A stretch of DNA of 64,000 bases from Rhynchopus euleeides (GCA_963210315.1 OY723294.1:372001-436000); one strand, 5' to 3'; positions 22,604 to 34,411 are shown, numbered from the stretch's first letter. Program-made: numbers and translations. Notes: generated by a model not told the origin, from the letters alone.

Positions 22604-23399
22604 CGCTGCCTGGAGGAATGATGCGGTGGCGTAGAGAGGAGTTGTGATCCTTGAGCTACATATGGCAACAAAGTAGTGCACGCATCGATGCGTTTCCAAA
22701 GCGAAGTAGAGTCGGGGGAGGGGAGGGGGAGTTCTGGCTGAAAAACCGGTGGGCTGGAAGAAGTTAGGGTATGGAAAATGTGAAGGGGACATTTTTTTCA
22801 TGGGGGGTGGGGGCAGGCCTGGGCGGGGAACGAGCCCTTTTTCCAGGTTTTTTGGGTCGGGGAACCAGGTTTTTTCTAAGAATTTTTACAAGGGATTTTT
22901 TGCTCGCCCCCCCACAGTTTCCAGGCGCGTGCCCGTCAGGCGGGACTTTTTCTCTGATTTCTCTCCGCGTCATCATGTGGCTGGACATGCCAGCAGCTGG
23001 AGGACAGTTACAAAGCTGCCACTCCCCGACGCCACCCACGTGCTGGCCCCTTCAGGTCTGAAAGCCCAAAAGCTCCCGGGGATTTTTGCAGTGGTGCGCA
23101 CCATATTCAGCGCAGCAGGGTGATCTCTCCGATTTTCCAAAACTGCTGGTTTACTGGTTTGGGGAACGGTCGCCGGCAGACCGTTGAAATGCCCGTGTTA
23201 GCAAGGCACACTCACGTTTCAGGTAGCGTGTCGCGTGTCACGCATGTCGCGAACGCGGCAAGTGTACCTCCCAGGTGGGGAAGCCCGACCTCCTGTCCGA
23301 TGTCAGTCAGGCTTCGAAGAAGCGCTTCATGGATGCGGCGCTGACCTCCTACGCTGCGCTGTACCCGGGGAAGTGAGATAGATGGACGGGCACACGCTA

Positions 23400-23460
23400 C
23401 ATCGGGGGTCTGGGGGGCGGTGCCCCCCAGCCGCCGGAGGCCACGGTAGCGAACATCTGT
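23400..23460 (+). repeat. GC-hairpin dispersed repeat, copy 1
   Basis: Core GGTCTGGGGGGCGG followed by CCCCCCAG forms a strong stem-loop. The core is followed by CCGCCGGAGGCCACGGTAG and CGAACATCTG. Three more copies lie at 23575, 42152 and 42294, all on the plus strand. Confidence 0.8.
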
Positions 23461-23574
23461 TCGTGTGGGCGTACAGATTCTGTGCGAGTTGGCTGCGTCC
23501 TCAGAGGCGACTGGAGTGGTTGGACCCCGACTTGCTGGGATTCGAAGGACTTGAGTACGAGACGTACGCCACAG

Positions 23575-23632
23575 GGGGGTCTGGGGGGCGGAGCCCCCCA
23601 GCCGCCGGAGGCCACGGTAGTGAACGTCTGGC
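23575..23632 (+). repeat. GC-hairpin dispersed repeat, copy 2
   Basis: Same core as copy 1, with GGGGGGCGGAGCCCCCC as a perfect stem and TGAACGTCTG at the 3' side. It lies about 175 bp from copy 1; the flanks are unrelated. Confidence 0.8.
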
Positions 23633-24340
23633 TCTCCAGTTGGCCAGCAAGGCGAACGGTACGTGGGACAGACTTCCCTTCCATCCTTGTGCGCGCCCTG
23701 TCGACTGGGGAAAACTTAGAAAAAGTTTTTTCCTCTGCGAAACAACCTTAGAAAAAAATTCCCCTAACAAAATTCTTAGAAAAAAACTTTTTTTCCCCTT
23801 ACAAAAATTCTTAGAAAAAAAGTTCAGAATCCTGAAAGTGGGGAACAAGCCCCCCAGTTAGGAACAGCCCTGGGTGGGGGTGGGGAGGTTTTTTTTGTCT
23901 AAACATCCTTTTCTCGGAATTCAAAAGAATTTCAGGAAATTCTCAGAAATACCTCACGGGGATTTACGGTTGAAAGGCGTGGCGCAATCAACCCCCGTGG
24001 CGAATAGACACCTCCACGACCACCGGCTTGTATAGTATCGACGAACAGCCCGCTTTATGATAGAACTGACAGCAGTGTGACACTCGCGGAGGAGAGGAAC
24101 GTGCCACCCCAGCCTGTCAGGGCTCACCCACTCACCGTGATCCTCACTCACCTTCACCTTCACCTTCACACAAGGCGGGGGTGTAGGTGAAGCGTTGACG
24201 CATTGTCAAACCCAAGAGGAGGGGGGGGGAGAGTGTGTGTTTTTACAGCGATTAGTGTTGACGACCAGCTTTCCGGCGGATTGCTTTGTCATCAGGAGAA
24301 GGAAGAATCTGGCAAAAAAAAGATAGGGCTGTTGTCTGTG

Positions 24341-24445
24341 CGCCAAATCCGGGCAAAACAAAAGCAACTCCGCAGCCTGATGAGGAGGTTGAATTTGTTG
24401 CCCAAGCGCTGCCTACCATCTTTTTGACACTGACAGGTCCCCTGT
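24341..24445 (+). repeat. Dispersed 105-bp repeat, copy 1
   Basis: Begins GCGCCAAATCCGGGCAAAAC and ends near ACACTGACAGG. It is about 90% similar to 26371-26475, with small indels. Confidence 0.7.
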
Positions 24446-25103
24446 GGTGGTAAAAAAAACCCCCCCAAATGCGGGCAGAACGAGTGTTTCAGTTGTGTGA
24501 GATTTGTGACTTCGGGCCTCCCCACCCCAACAGGCACACGACAGTATTTCGATCGAAAGGATCAAAGCGCTCCGAGAAGACGTCCCCCACCTCCCCATCC
24601 CCACCCCCCATTTGCCCTCGAGCAAAACACACACACACACCCCACCCCTCCCGCAACCCCTGCTGATGTACGAGCCGAACCCCAAGCCCCCCATCCCATA
24701 ATCCAGACCCTCGACCTTGTCGTCGAGCAGCGACGCACCTACCCCACCCACCCGCCCAACACAGCCGCCCCACAAGGGGGTCGGCAGGTGTCTTGTACAG
24801 GGTGTGGGTTGCAGTCTCAGCACCTCCAGCGCCCTCCCGCCCTCCCCCCCTTTCCTGAAGCAGGCAGCTCTTCCGACCCAGATTTTTCGGGCGGCTCTTG
24901 GGTATCTTTGAATACCGAGAACGGTGACAGTAACAGCAAGAGAATCCGCCATGGCGGGTCTGGATTACTGCTTCTCGACGTCACTGCGTTAACGCCACCG
25001 GATACAGTGTGGGATACAGCCACGTGGGTACTGCTCCCAGAGACCACGCATTTTGGAAAAGGCGGTGATTGAGCTTGGTGAGTGGTGAGACATTTATTGG
25101 ATT

Positions 25104-25172
25104 GTTCGTTCGTCCGTTCGTCCGTCCGTCCATCAGTCCGTTCGTTCGTTCGTTCGTTCGTTGGTTCGTTCA
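25104..25172 (+). repeat. GTTC/GTCC tetranucleotide microsatellite
   Basis: Tandem GTTC and GTCC units interrupted by a few variants. Confidence 0.9.
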
Positions 25173-26370
25173 ATTGCACTCTTGATATCGACAACCTCCA
25201 GACGGCCCATGGCAGTAGCGTGCAGCATTTCCTCTGCTGCCAAGAGGCATTGTGCTCACAGAGGAGTGACGCAGTTCGTTGTCACAGCTCAGTGAGAAAA
25301 ATAACGTACCCCTTCCGCTTCATGGCAGACACCCTGTCCAGCAACTGGGAGAGCAGTTCCGGATTACTTTCTGTTGAGTACACTTGTCCCAAGGCTGTGT
25401 GCCGAGTCCCTGTGACAAGTGATATGAAGGTGCCGAATCACAAAGCTCCAAAGCCATACGGTATTTGTTACCCATTCGTCGGCCGTAACTAGTCAAAACA
25501 ATCGTTCTTGTTAGAGTGGTGTATCTACAACTCAATTTGCACCACCAGCAGCACGTTTTGCTGAGCACACACCGGGGGCAAAAAGCCCCCCATGAAGCAG
25601 ACAGCGGGCGAGGGGGATGATAGGGAAGGTGAATATTGGCCCCCCCGACCCTGCAGGTGGGTTGATCACTTGGAGCTGCTGAGATGCCGATGTTGGGTAC
25701 TTGCATCTCACAACTCGAGGGCGGGGTGGCGTAGTGGAAAACCCCTCGTGTGCGCTGGTTCGTGACTTGCGAACACAGGAGTTGGCAAAAGCCTTGTTGG
25801 TTACCCGCAAAGGGTCCTGGCCTTGTTCGTGAGATTCGGAAGGGGGGGGGGGGGGGGGGGGCTATTCGCTCGGCGGGTTTCCGCAAGATCTCGGCACAAA
25901 CGAACACGGAGGTTGATGTGCCAAAAAAAATGCGCTTGTCGACACTGTGGAGTGAAGACACCCTCCCCCGGAAAGTGACGAGACAAAAACGAGCCTGCAG
26001 ACAATTCTGGTGCAGCACCGACACAGTTTCGGACAGAGTGCATGCCCCCAGCGTCGGCGGAAAAGTACCTGTGCCCCACTGGGTCGTGAAATGACAGGAT
26101 AACAACAACAAGCAAACCAAGCACTCCATACAGTTGATTTGTGTGATTTGTGCGCCAGAAAAACCCCTCCCCCGGTGAACAAACCACGTGGTTCGCCTGA
26201 TGAAGGTTCGTGTGTCTGTGCGCACGGGTCGCAGCAGCAAGGCAAGACATTGTTGTGCTTTACCACCCGAAAGGCGGCTGGCAACCATCTTATCCTTCGA
26301 ACCAGGTTATGGTTGGCCTTACTTTTTTCACTGCAACAAAGGTTCTTGCTAGCACTCCATACAGTTGATT

Positions 26371-26475
26371 TGTTTGTGCGCCAAATCCGGGCAAAACAAA
26401 AGCAACCCCGCAGCCTGATGAGGATGTATTTGTTGCCCAAGCGCTGCCTACTGTATTTTGACACTGACAGGAGCC
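26371..26475 (+). repeat. Dispersed 105-bp repeat, copy 2
   Basis: Same sequence as 24341-24445, preceded by CATACAGTTGATTTGT, which also occurs at about 26126. Confidence 0.7.
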
Positions 26476-26751
26476 CTGTTGCAGTAAAAAAATATAGCCC
26501 AACGGCCCCTCTGTTCAAAACCAAGAAAAAAAAAGAAATGGAAAGGTGCAAGGCCCTCGACAGCTGAAGGGCCCAGCGGTGGCACACGATGAATCGAAAG
26601 GTTGGAGCTTGAATGACTCACATCACACCTGCCGCGATGTGATTGTACCCTGCACGGGCAGCGTGTATGCCTACCGGTCGGGGGTCGGTGAGACATGGGG
26701 GAGGGCGGTACTTGGAGCTGCTCAGGGCGAAGTATGTTGTTCAAATCGTTA

Positions 26752-27115
26752 CTGGGGGGGGGGCAAATACAAGCATACATGCTAATACAAGCATACATGC
26801 GAATACAAGCATATTATGAAAATCCGGATTTAAATAAAATTTTCAGGCTAATAGAAGCATATATGCTTCTATTAGCCTGGTAGAAAATATTGGGTATTTT
26901 TGGGGTTTTTGGGGGGTTTTCCACCACAAAAATATAATTTTTTCTACCAGGCTAATACAAGCATGTATGCTTGTATTAGCCTGGTCAACAAAAATTGGGT
27001 TTTTAGTATGCTTGTATTCGCAGTATAATCATTTATAATTTTTCCAGAAAGCCCCGCATTATGCGAGCTGGCACGCTTAATACAAGCATATATGCTTGTA
27101 TTTGCCCCCCCCCAG
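26752..27115. mobile_element. 364-bp Stowaway-like miniature element, TA duplication
   Basis: Inverted ends read CTGGGGGGGGG, then CAAATACAAGCATA, flanked by TA at 26750-26751 and 27116-27117. The interior is AT-rich and holds two large palindromes built on AAGCATATATGCTT and AAGCATGTATGCTT, each bordered by TATTAGCC-type sequence. There is no open frame of note. Confidence 0.82.
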
Positions 27116-27117
27116 TA

Positions 27118-27941
27118 AAGGGAGGAATGCATATCCTGCCCCCCATCACGACAACAAACTGCACCTAAGGGAACAGGCGACACGCACATGATTTTCTATA
27201 CTTTTTCGAGGTGTGCGGGGGGAGTGGGAGATGGACCAGCAGGTTTCAGGGGAAATCCTGCACCCACCCCCACCCCCCACCCACCCCATCCGGGACAGGG
27301 AAAAAAAGAAGGCCACAAAGAGAAAAAAAGGGCAGGGGTTTGTTTGCCGCAGCTGACAAAACGGCAGTTTCCCGGGCTCATGTTTGTGCAACCAGGGCGA
27401 GGGGGCTCGCGCACAGGCTTCCAGGCATGTCGGACCCGGAAAAATACCCCCCAAAGCCTCGTTTATTGCGATCTGCGTTTTACTCTGATCAATTTGTGCG
27501 CAATTTTTGTGTTCGGTCAGTATATTTTTTCATCTCTCTTCACATTTGCTTTGATACGAGTAGACGACACCGCACTCTTACAACGAAGACCACCCCACCC
27601 CTGACTGATTGAAGGGCGATATGTGTGCCGAACACATACATAGAACCAAATGATAATACACAACACGAAAGCCATACAACATAACAAAAGAACACGCAAG
27701 ATCACCCCAGGTGGGAACACAGCCCTGCCACCTGGGGGAAGGGGGGCCATAGCAAAGGCAGGCGCAAAACGCTTGCGACACACCCAGCTGCCAAACTAAC
27801 TCAGAGGGGAGGGACAGCCACTCTGTCCCTCTCTCTCCTCTCTCACCGCCATCCCTCAGGCCAAGGCACATAGCACACGGCATGGCAAAGCACACCTTCC
27901 CCCCCCCCCCCCCCAGGAGTGGCCCTGCCCGCCCCGACTCC
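27118..27941. other. Intergenic DNA downstream of the DUF4116 gene
   Basis: No gene is seen. The stretch probably contains the 3' UTR of the next gene. A C run lies near 27900-27914. Confidence 0.5.
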
Positions 27942-29756
27942 CTACCAGGCCACAATGCCTGCATTCTTCTGCAGCATAGGGCTGTAGGCGTAGTTTTCGG
28001 GGTTCGAAGTGATCGCAGAGAAGGCAACCCGTCCGTCCTTCTGCAGCTCTGGGTCGACGAATGGCAGAAGCACCTCTCGGGTAGGGTATTTAAACGCCGC
28101 CCGAATAGCCTCCCGGTTGGCGCGCACCCGCTCCCCTGCGAAGAAGAAGTTCCGTTGGTTTTTCAAGATTGCAGGAATCGCCACCTCAACGTTGTCTCGC
28201 GGGAGCTCCCCTAACCAACAGAAGGTACCCGGGTCCTGCGTCACGACGGTATGCGCAATCTCGAGGTCATTCCGCAGTGCCGCGCTGACATACATCAAGT
28301 TCCGCGTGTCTCTCCGCACCGCCGCGAGGCTCACAGCCTTGTCGGAGCCCCACAGCCCCTCCAGAAACTGCAGCGTCATGCAGAGGTTATCTGAGTTCGC
28401 CACCGCAAGTGCCACATCCTTGCTGGCCTGCATCCCCGGGCTAGCGAGGGCGAAGTTGCGCGGGGAAGCTGCGATCGCCTTCATCACCACCGCCTTGTCT
28501 CCGCGGAGCGTGGGGTGGACGAGCTGGAATATATCGGGGTTGATCCTCAGGGCGCTCAGCACAAACGCTTTATCCGCGAGGCATTCGGACCCCTGGATGC
28601 AGGCCCACCGCACGCCCGCCCGGGCAACCTCGGGGTCGTCGAGGAGCTCTTTGCTGATGAACCCTAGCGAGGTGTGCTGCAGGGCGGCAAGCACAAACTC
28701 CTTGTCCCCCCTCAGCTCCCGCGAGGCGAAGCGTGCGCAGTGGGGCATCGACTGGAACATATCCATCAGCTTCTCCTTCGTGCACTCCCTCAGGGTTTTT
28801 CCCGATCGCAGCTCCTCATTCGCCCCTCCGATACTGCTGTCACCCTGCACCTCCGGGCTGGCATGCTGGTAGTTCTGAGCGCTGGCCGAAATGGCCAGCG
28901 CCGCAACATCCCGATCGCCGCGCAGCCCCTCCATCGCATGCTGAAATATTTCAGGGTGCTCTGGGAGTGCCTCCATCACAAACGCCTTGTCTCCGAGCCA
29001 CACAGACCCCTGGCAATATGGCAAGGCGGCACGGGCGACTTCACGGTCATCCAATAGAGCCCTGTCGATGCAGAGAAGGATCAGCTGCGTTGCAACCCCC
29101 GACGACAGGGCGGAGAGGACGACATCTCTGTCGGCTCGCAGTGCAGGCGATGCGTACTCAAGGCAGCCCGGGAAGGTCTTCACCAGACGGATTAGGGCAT
29201 CCTTGTCGGTGTGGGCAGAGCTGCTTCCGGCGCGGAGGAGAGATGCTTCAAAACCCCAGGCAGAGCTCATCATGAGAGAGGCGTATACGATGGACCTGTC
29301 ATCCCGCAGGGCGGGGTTCACGCGGAATATGTGGTCTCGGTTGGTCAGCACTGCGGCAGACATCACCTCGCTGTCCCGGGAGAAGGCAGGGGATACCCAG
29401 TGCAAAGGGCACCACCACCGGTTGGCGCTGTAGGTTAGCGCGGCGAGGACACATTCTCGCCTGTGCCGTGCCCAGTCTGGTATGGTGTCGAGTGTGATCT
29501 GCCCGGTGCTCAGCAGCTTGACGTATCGGTGTACCCCTCGCCTGACATGCACCGTGCACCCGTTGGAGATTCCAGGCCTGCTGCTCAGAGGGTCGCTCCC
29601 GCAGGGGATGAGGCTGCCGCACACAGAGAGGTCGACATCCGGGCCGATGCCCAGCGCCACGCCGCACTGCTGCTTCACATCGGAGAGTGGGGTGTCAGCC
29701 CCGACCTCGATAACAGCCTCCCGTCCCGAGAGTTGGTCGACTGCATGCAGGTGCAT
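27942..29756 (-). CDS. DUF4116 repeat protein with ubiquitin-like N-terminus
   Basis: A 604-residue protein. The first 75 residues resemble a ubiquitin-like fold (HAVDQLSGREAVIEV, then a variable loop, then NGCTVHVRR). The rest is built from repeats of about 50 residues with the pattern ALR-D-REVVLAAL followed by a phenylalanine or tyrosine segment and ASP-LR-DK. This is the DUF4116 signature, found in many protists and some large viruses, with no established biochemical function. On the minus strand a CT-repeat tract ends in CGCAGCAG near 29884-29888, about 130 nt upstream of the ATG, a good trans-splice acceptor. The repeats suggest a helical scaffold for protein interactions (inference). 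Confidence 0.85.
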   Translation of the reverse strand: MHLHAVDQLSGREAVIEVGADTPLSDVKQQCGVALGIGPDVDLSVCGSLIPCGSDPLSSRPGISNGCTVHVRRGVHRYVKLLSTGQITLDTIPDWARHRRECVLAALTYSANRWWCPLHWVSPAFSRDSEVMSAAVLTNRDHIFRVNPALRDDRSIVYASLMMSSAWGFEASLLRAGSSSAHTDKDALIRLVKTFPGCLEYASPALRADRDVVLSALSSGVATQLILLCIDRALLDDREVARAALPYCQGSVWLGDKAFVMEALPEHPEIFQHAMEGLRGDRDVAALAISASAQNYQHASPEVQGDSSIGGANEELRSGKTLRECTKEKLMDMFQSMPHCARFASRELRGDKEFVLAALQHTSLGFISKELLDDPEVARAGVRWACIQGSECLADKAFVLSALRINPDIFQLVHPTLRGDKAVVMKAIAASPRNFALASPGMQASKDVALAVANSDNLCMTLQFLEGLWGSDKAVSLAAVRRDTRNLMYVSAALRNDLEIAHTVVTQDPGTFCWLGELPRDNVEVAIPAILKNQRNFFFAGERVRANREAIRAAFKYPTREVLLPFVDPELQKDGRVAFSAITSNPENYAYSPMLQKNAGIVAW

Positions 29757-29883
29757 CAGGGGGGTGTGGGGGGTGGTGGGGGTTCAAACGGCCAGGTTTT
29801 CCCGCCCTCCCCGACCCCCCAGCGGGCCCCTCGGTTGCAAGAAAATGGAAGAAATGGTTGTCAGGCGCGGTTTTTTTCTGCAC

Positions 29884-29925
29884 CTGCTGCGAATGTTGAG
29901 AGAGAGAGAGAGGGAGGGTATGTGG
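29884..29925 (-). promoter_or_regulatory. Candidate trans-splice acceptor of the DUF4116 gene
   Basis: On the minus strand CCCTCCCTCTCTCTCTC continues to CAACATTCGCAGCAG. It lies about 130 nt from the ATG at 29756. Confidence 0.45.
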
Positions 29926-30306
29926 TATTCGCGTGTTGTTGTGTTGCTGTATGATTTGATGTGTGGTTCGGGTGGAGGGGGTGGGGGGGTGGGAGGCAGA
30001 CACGGTGGGATCTTGTAAATTTTACATGTATAACTACAAGTATATACATGTATTATACATGTATAATACTTGCATGTCAACTATTATACATGTATAATAC
30101 ATGTATATGCCTGAAATATACATGTAAAATACATGTACCGTAAACGGAAATATTGTGGACCGTAATAAAGGTGAACCGTACTATAGTTGGAACGTAAAAA
30201 AGATGGAACAAATGGGATTTTTCCGGAACTTGGAACATTTTTACGGTCCACCTATTTTACGGTTGGGATAGTGGACTTGGCGTTTTTTTTTTTTTTTTTT
30301 TTAACG

Positions 30307-30338
30307 AGTTCCTTCGCGACGAAGTCGCGAAGGAACCA
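30307..30338. repeat. Short hairpin in the left end of the pogo-like element
   Basis: GTTCCTTCGCGAC and GTCGCGAAGGAAC pair around GAA, just after a run of T. Confidence 0.8.
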
Positions 30339-30917
30339 AGGAAATCGTACGACTGAAGCTTCAGGATTAACACCACAGGGCCTCAACAGTCCGGAACTGT
30401 TCTCCCACAGTTTCTGCAGGGTGTACTACACTAAAGCGAAAGGAGTACGATTTCCCTGAATTTTCCGGGCACTGATTCACGAATTTACATCTGGAGGGAG
30501 CCCGGTGGTCTCAGCTTCTGTCTGCGCGCCTTGCCGTACTGAGGCTGCTTATGTGGGCTAGCGCAGCAGGTTCTACCTTTACTTCTACCGGAACGCTCCT
30601 TGCATGGTACTACACGGAACAATGTTCGGGGCCCGTGAATTCCAAATCTCCGTTGGAATTCGTAAGTGAGGGGGTTGGGGCGGACTTACAGACGACAACG
30701 TCGTCAGTCTCCCGACAACCGTGGCGTGTGAGTTTGGGGTGGTATCTCGAAATATGTCTCGTTCGGCCTTGAGAGACTCCAGATGCTAGTCACGCGCTCG
30801 CCCCCGCCCCCCCCCCCTCTTCATGTCCCTCTCCGTTGCCGCCTCGCCTTGTTGTTTTCGTTGATCTTCCCGCTGTCCTCACGCACTTTCCCCCAGTTTG
30901 CAGGGACACGCACACAC

Positions 30918-33139
30918 ATGCCTCCAAAGCGTGAACCGAAGCAGAAGAGCATGTTGCTCTTCACGGTGCCCCGTGCAGCGTACACCCCCGGCAGCAACGG
31001 CGCTTGTCCGATTTCGCGGGCTGAGGCTGAAAGTGTGACGCGTGCAGTGCGCGACCAGCAGGCATCCTCACAGGGGCCTACCGGCGGTGGTGACTGGAGC
31101 CCGGCCGAAAAGCTGGAGATCGGCCGGAAGGTGGTGGAGGGGAAGCTCTCGGCAGTCGTTGCCGATTGGAACGCCCCTCTCGCAGGACGGAGGAAGCTCT
31201 CGAAGAGCTCCGCCTCCCGTTTTGCGACCCTCTACCGGGAAGAGCTGGGCAAGCGGAAGCGTGCCGCAGCTCTTCTCGGTGAGGTGACAGAGGAGGTGGT
31301 GCTTCCCCCCCCGCAGAAGCGCGGCCGGCCCGCAATCCTCACCGACAGCGAGGAGACCAGGCTGATGCAGTTGTTGCGCGCCCTGAGGCGGTGCGGGACG
31401 CAGGTTTCAGCTGAGACTGTGTCCGCCTCCGCGCGAGGCCTGGTGAGTGCCAGCAGTGATCCAAGCAGGATTGATTCTGAGACAGCTCTCGGCACGGAAT
31501 GGGCTCGGAAGTACCTCGCTGCGCAGGGATGGACCTTGCGAATGCGGACAACGGCGGTGTGCCACAGTCCGGGTTTGCTGGAACGGGCCAAGGCTGAGTT
31601 CGAGGGGGAGGTGCAACGTCTGAGGGCACAGCACAACATCCCAGATGATTTGGTGGTGAATGTCGACCACACTGCCCTTCCCCTCCTGCCAGGTACCACA
31701 AAGACCTTCGACAAGAAGGGCGCGTCATACGTGCCGCTCTCGAAGTCCGACGAAAAGAAGGCGATTACGGGTGTATTCGGCGCCAGTGCGACCGGCGATC
31801 TCCTCCCTGTCCAGCTGATATACGGTGGCCTAACTTCCCGCTCACACGGACGCTTCGAGGAGGAGTACCTGGAGACGTACGGGGAAACCTGGCACTTGAC
31901 TGCCAATCCGAAACACTGGGCGTCCGAAGCAACCACCCTCGAATACATCGAGAAGGTGTTGGTGCCATACTCACGGGTGTCAAAGAGACCAAGGGGCTCG
32001 GGGAGGAGCAGAAATCCTTGTTGATCATCGACAAGTTCACGGGCCAACAGACCGAGAAGGTTGCTGCAGCACTCGCAGAGAGCGGCATCGTGACTGTCGA
32101 TATTCCTCCGGGGTTTACTGCTTTCTTGCAGCCGCTGGACCTGGGCTTCAATGCCTACATCAAGAAATACCTCCGCGAAAAGTTCTCGAAGTGGTACACC
32201 GGTGTCTGCACCAAGCTGTTCCGGCGTGACGAGAAGAGGAAAACCCGTGCCCTTGCGAAAACTGGCACCCCTTTCCTCTTCGCAGGGATGGGGTCGCATG
32301 AAGTGATGGTGTACGATTCGTCCGTGAAGACAGCCGCCTTCCGCAACGCAGTCCTTGCCGGCACAAGGGCAAGCATCGTGGTGTCTCCGGGTTGTGCGGA
32401 CTGGGTTCACCCTGGGGACAACGCGAGTGGGTGGTACGCCCTGCGTGCTGTGGAGCTGTGTCTCAACAGCTACGGCGTGCGGAAGGCCTACCTCCCGAAG
32501 GTCAAGGATGCTCTCAACCTGCTCGAGAAGGTGATCCCCACTGACACGGAAGGCATTCCCGGCGCACAGGATGCTGTTCAGCAGGTGCTGGAGGAACTGC
32601 GTTCTGCGAATGGTGACGCTGCGCAGTTCACCGAGGCACAGCGCCTCCCATACCCCGCCGCCCAGGCTGCTGTGGGCGCACTCAACCGGGAGTACTACAC
32701 CAGTGTGAGGCTGATCACCCTGTCCGAGGTGCAGTGGGCCGCGACCCTCACGGAGATCCGTTCCGGGCCGCTGATCGTGTTCGACGCGGAGAACCTGCAT
32801 TTCGTGTCGTTCGTCGCCCAGAACCCTGAGCTCGACGACCAGGAGTTGATGGCTGACCTGGCCAGGACGACGAAGGTGACCGCCGCGGACATGCGCGACC
32901 GCCATCTCGCCTGGCTGTGCCGTGGGTTCAGCAAGGTGAAGCCGAGCTCCGTCGTGAAAACGTTCGTCCGCGCTGGCATCATCGCCGACCCCGGAACGCT
33001 CGCAGCAAGTACCGATGATGCTGTTGCTGACTACGACCCTCCAACCGAGGTGCACCCGGACGCAGCGCTGACGACCCCCGCAGAATTGGCAGAGATGGAG
33101 AGGATCCTGTCGTCACTCGACTTCAGTGCTGAGTGCTGA
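30918..33139 (+). pseudogene. Pogo-like DDE transposase with one frameshift
   Basis: A DDE superfamily (DDE_1/pogo) transposase of about 740 residues. After the ATG at 30918 come a probable DNA-binding region (WSPAEKLEIGRKVVEGKL, then a second block after KKRGRPAILT-like residues) and the catalytic core. The catalytic aspartates are in NVDHTALPLLPG (codon at 31665), LLIIDKFTGQQ (32030) and LQPLDLGFNAY (32138). The last two are separated by 35 residues, giving DD35D. The frame changes at about 31965-31980: the first frame runs into a stop at 32025, while the second resumes as TGVKETKGLGEEQKSLLIID. A single missing base explains it. It could be a real inactivating deletion or an assembly error. 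CTTTCCCCCAG-TTTGCAG precedes the ATG, so the transposon gene also has an acceptor-like site. Confidence 0.88.
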
Positions 33140-33583
33140 GCACTGTGCCACATCCCCTCTCTCTGTTTATGCCCCTGTAAATGTCCCGCAAACCCGTCAC
33201 CCTCCCTCTCTTGATGTCCCTTTAGATACTCTGTCTGTATAACTTGTATGTAATGTCTTCTCGAGGTGTGGTGGTGGGTGAGTCTCGAGGTGAGTGGTGG
33301 TGATCGTGCCCTTTCCACATGCAGGGATGCCTTGCTTCTCTTGCTGGCGTTGGTTGCGGTGGTGGAGGGAGGGTCCAAAGCTGGGAGGTCGGGAGGCCTA
33401 CGTGTGGGAGTCTACGGCGTGGCCGCAGTCCGCGCCCCGCAACCCACCAGCCCGCGGGCGAAAATCGCATTGTCTTTTCCATATTCAGTCCCAATAAATA
33501 GTGGACCGTAAAAAAGATGGAACGTTTGGCCTTTTTTTGGGAACTTGGAACATTTTTACGTTCCACCCTTTTTCCGTTTACGG

Positions 33584-34051
33584 TATATCAAGTAAAAATA
33601 CAAGTATAATACTTGCATGTCAACTATTATACATGTATTTTTACTTGATATACATGTATTTTACATGTATATTTCAGGCATTTACATGTATTTTACATGT
33701 ATAATACTTGTCATGCAAGTATTATACATGTAAAATACTTGCATGACAAGTAAAATACATGTATAATACTTGCATGACAAGTAAAATACTTGCATGCAAG
33801 TAAAATACATGTATTTTACTTGCATGCAAGTATTTTACTTGTCATGCAAGTATTTTACATGTATAATACTTGCATGACAAGTATTATACATGTAAAATAC
33901 ATGTAAATGCCTGAAATATACATGTAAAATACATGTATATCAAGTAAAAATACATGTATAATAGTTGACATGCAAGTATTATACTTGTATTTTTACTTGA
34001 TATACATGTATTTTACATGTATATTTCAGGCATATGCATGTATTATACATG
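33584..34051. repeat. Palindrome-rich TACATGTA/CAAGTA segment
   Basis: This is part of foldback copy 1. It is made of interleaved inverted units such as TACATGTATTTTACATGTA and TACTTGCATGCAAGTA, with CCTGAAATATACATG and its complement at either side. It is longer than the matching part of copy 2. No coding sequence fits. Confidence 0.8.
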
Positions 34052-34411
34052 TTTATTACCGGTCCTGAAACCATTATTACCGGTTTCCTGCAGAAAGTCC
34101 ATAAGCCAAGAGGTAATAATAAACCACTTTACGAGACTTAAAGGCGATATTATTGACCATTCGGTAATTAAAAAGTTTTTATCAAAACTAGGAAATAAAG
34201 CAGTCACAGGAATATAGCCTGGGTTTAGTGACTTCATCCATTATTTACACTCAGCTTTCTTATTACCGCAATATTGAGGGCAATAATGGAAATCTTTATT
34301 TCCTGGAAAAAGCGGCTGGGGGCAGGGGCGGTGTGGGGGCGAGGTCCTGGCCAGTTTGCTTGATCCACATTGCTCCTACTCGCTACAACACTTCACAGGG
34401 GCTAGAGGGCA

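Larger units (their letters stand above)
22604..26749. other. Repeat-rich intergenic region
   Basis: No gene is supported. Contents: TTCTAAGAATTTTT-type repeats in inverted orientation (22873 region and 23710-23820); two GC-hairpin repeats; a GTTC/GTCC tetranucleotide tract (25104-25172); and a 105-bp direct repeat at about 24341-24445 and 26371-26475. The 322-residue minus frame at 25320-26288 reads through a poly-G tract and has no recognisable domain. Confidence 0.5.
30138..33583 (+). mobile_element. Pogo-like (Tc1/mariner superfamily) DNA transposon
   Basis: A 3446-bp element with 13-bp perfect inverted ends CCGTAAACGGAAA, flanked by TA (30136-30137 and 33584-33585). Near each end lies a hairpin made of TGGACCGTAAAAA-type and GGAACATTTTTACGGTCC-type arms. 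These are probable transposase-binding subterminal repeats. Copy 2 of the host foldback element has ATACATGTATATCAAG uninterrupted, which confirms the TA target. The interior is GC-rich and encodes one transposase. Confidence 0.9.

Noticed and set aside
22790-23890. Possible 1.1-kb element with TTCTAAGAATTTTT inverted arms
   Set aside because: The shared arms are short and low complexity, and no target duplication or matching tips could be found.
25320-26288. 322-codon minus-strand open frame
   Set aside because: It reads through a poly-G tract as poly-proline and has no domain; composition resembles intergenic DNA.
32018-33139. Separate 373-codon gene downstream of the transposase
   Set aside because: It continues the transposase core in another frame (second and third catalytic aspartates) and has no ATG at its start; it is one gene with a frameshift.
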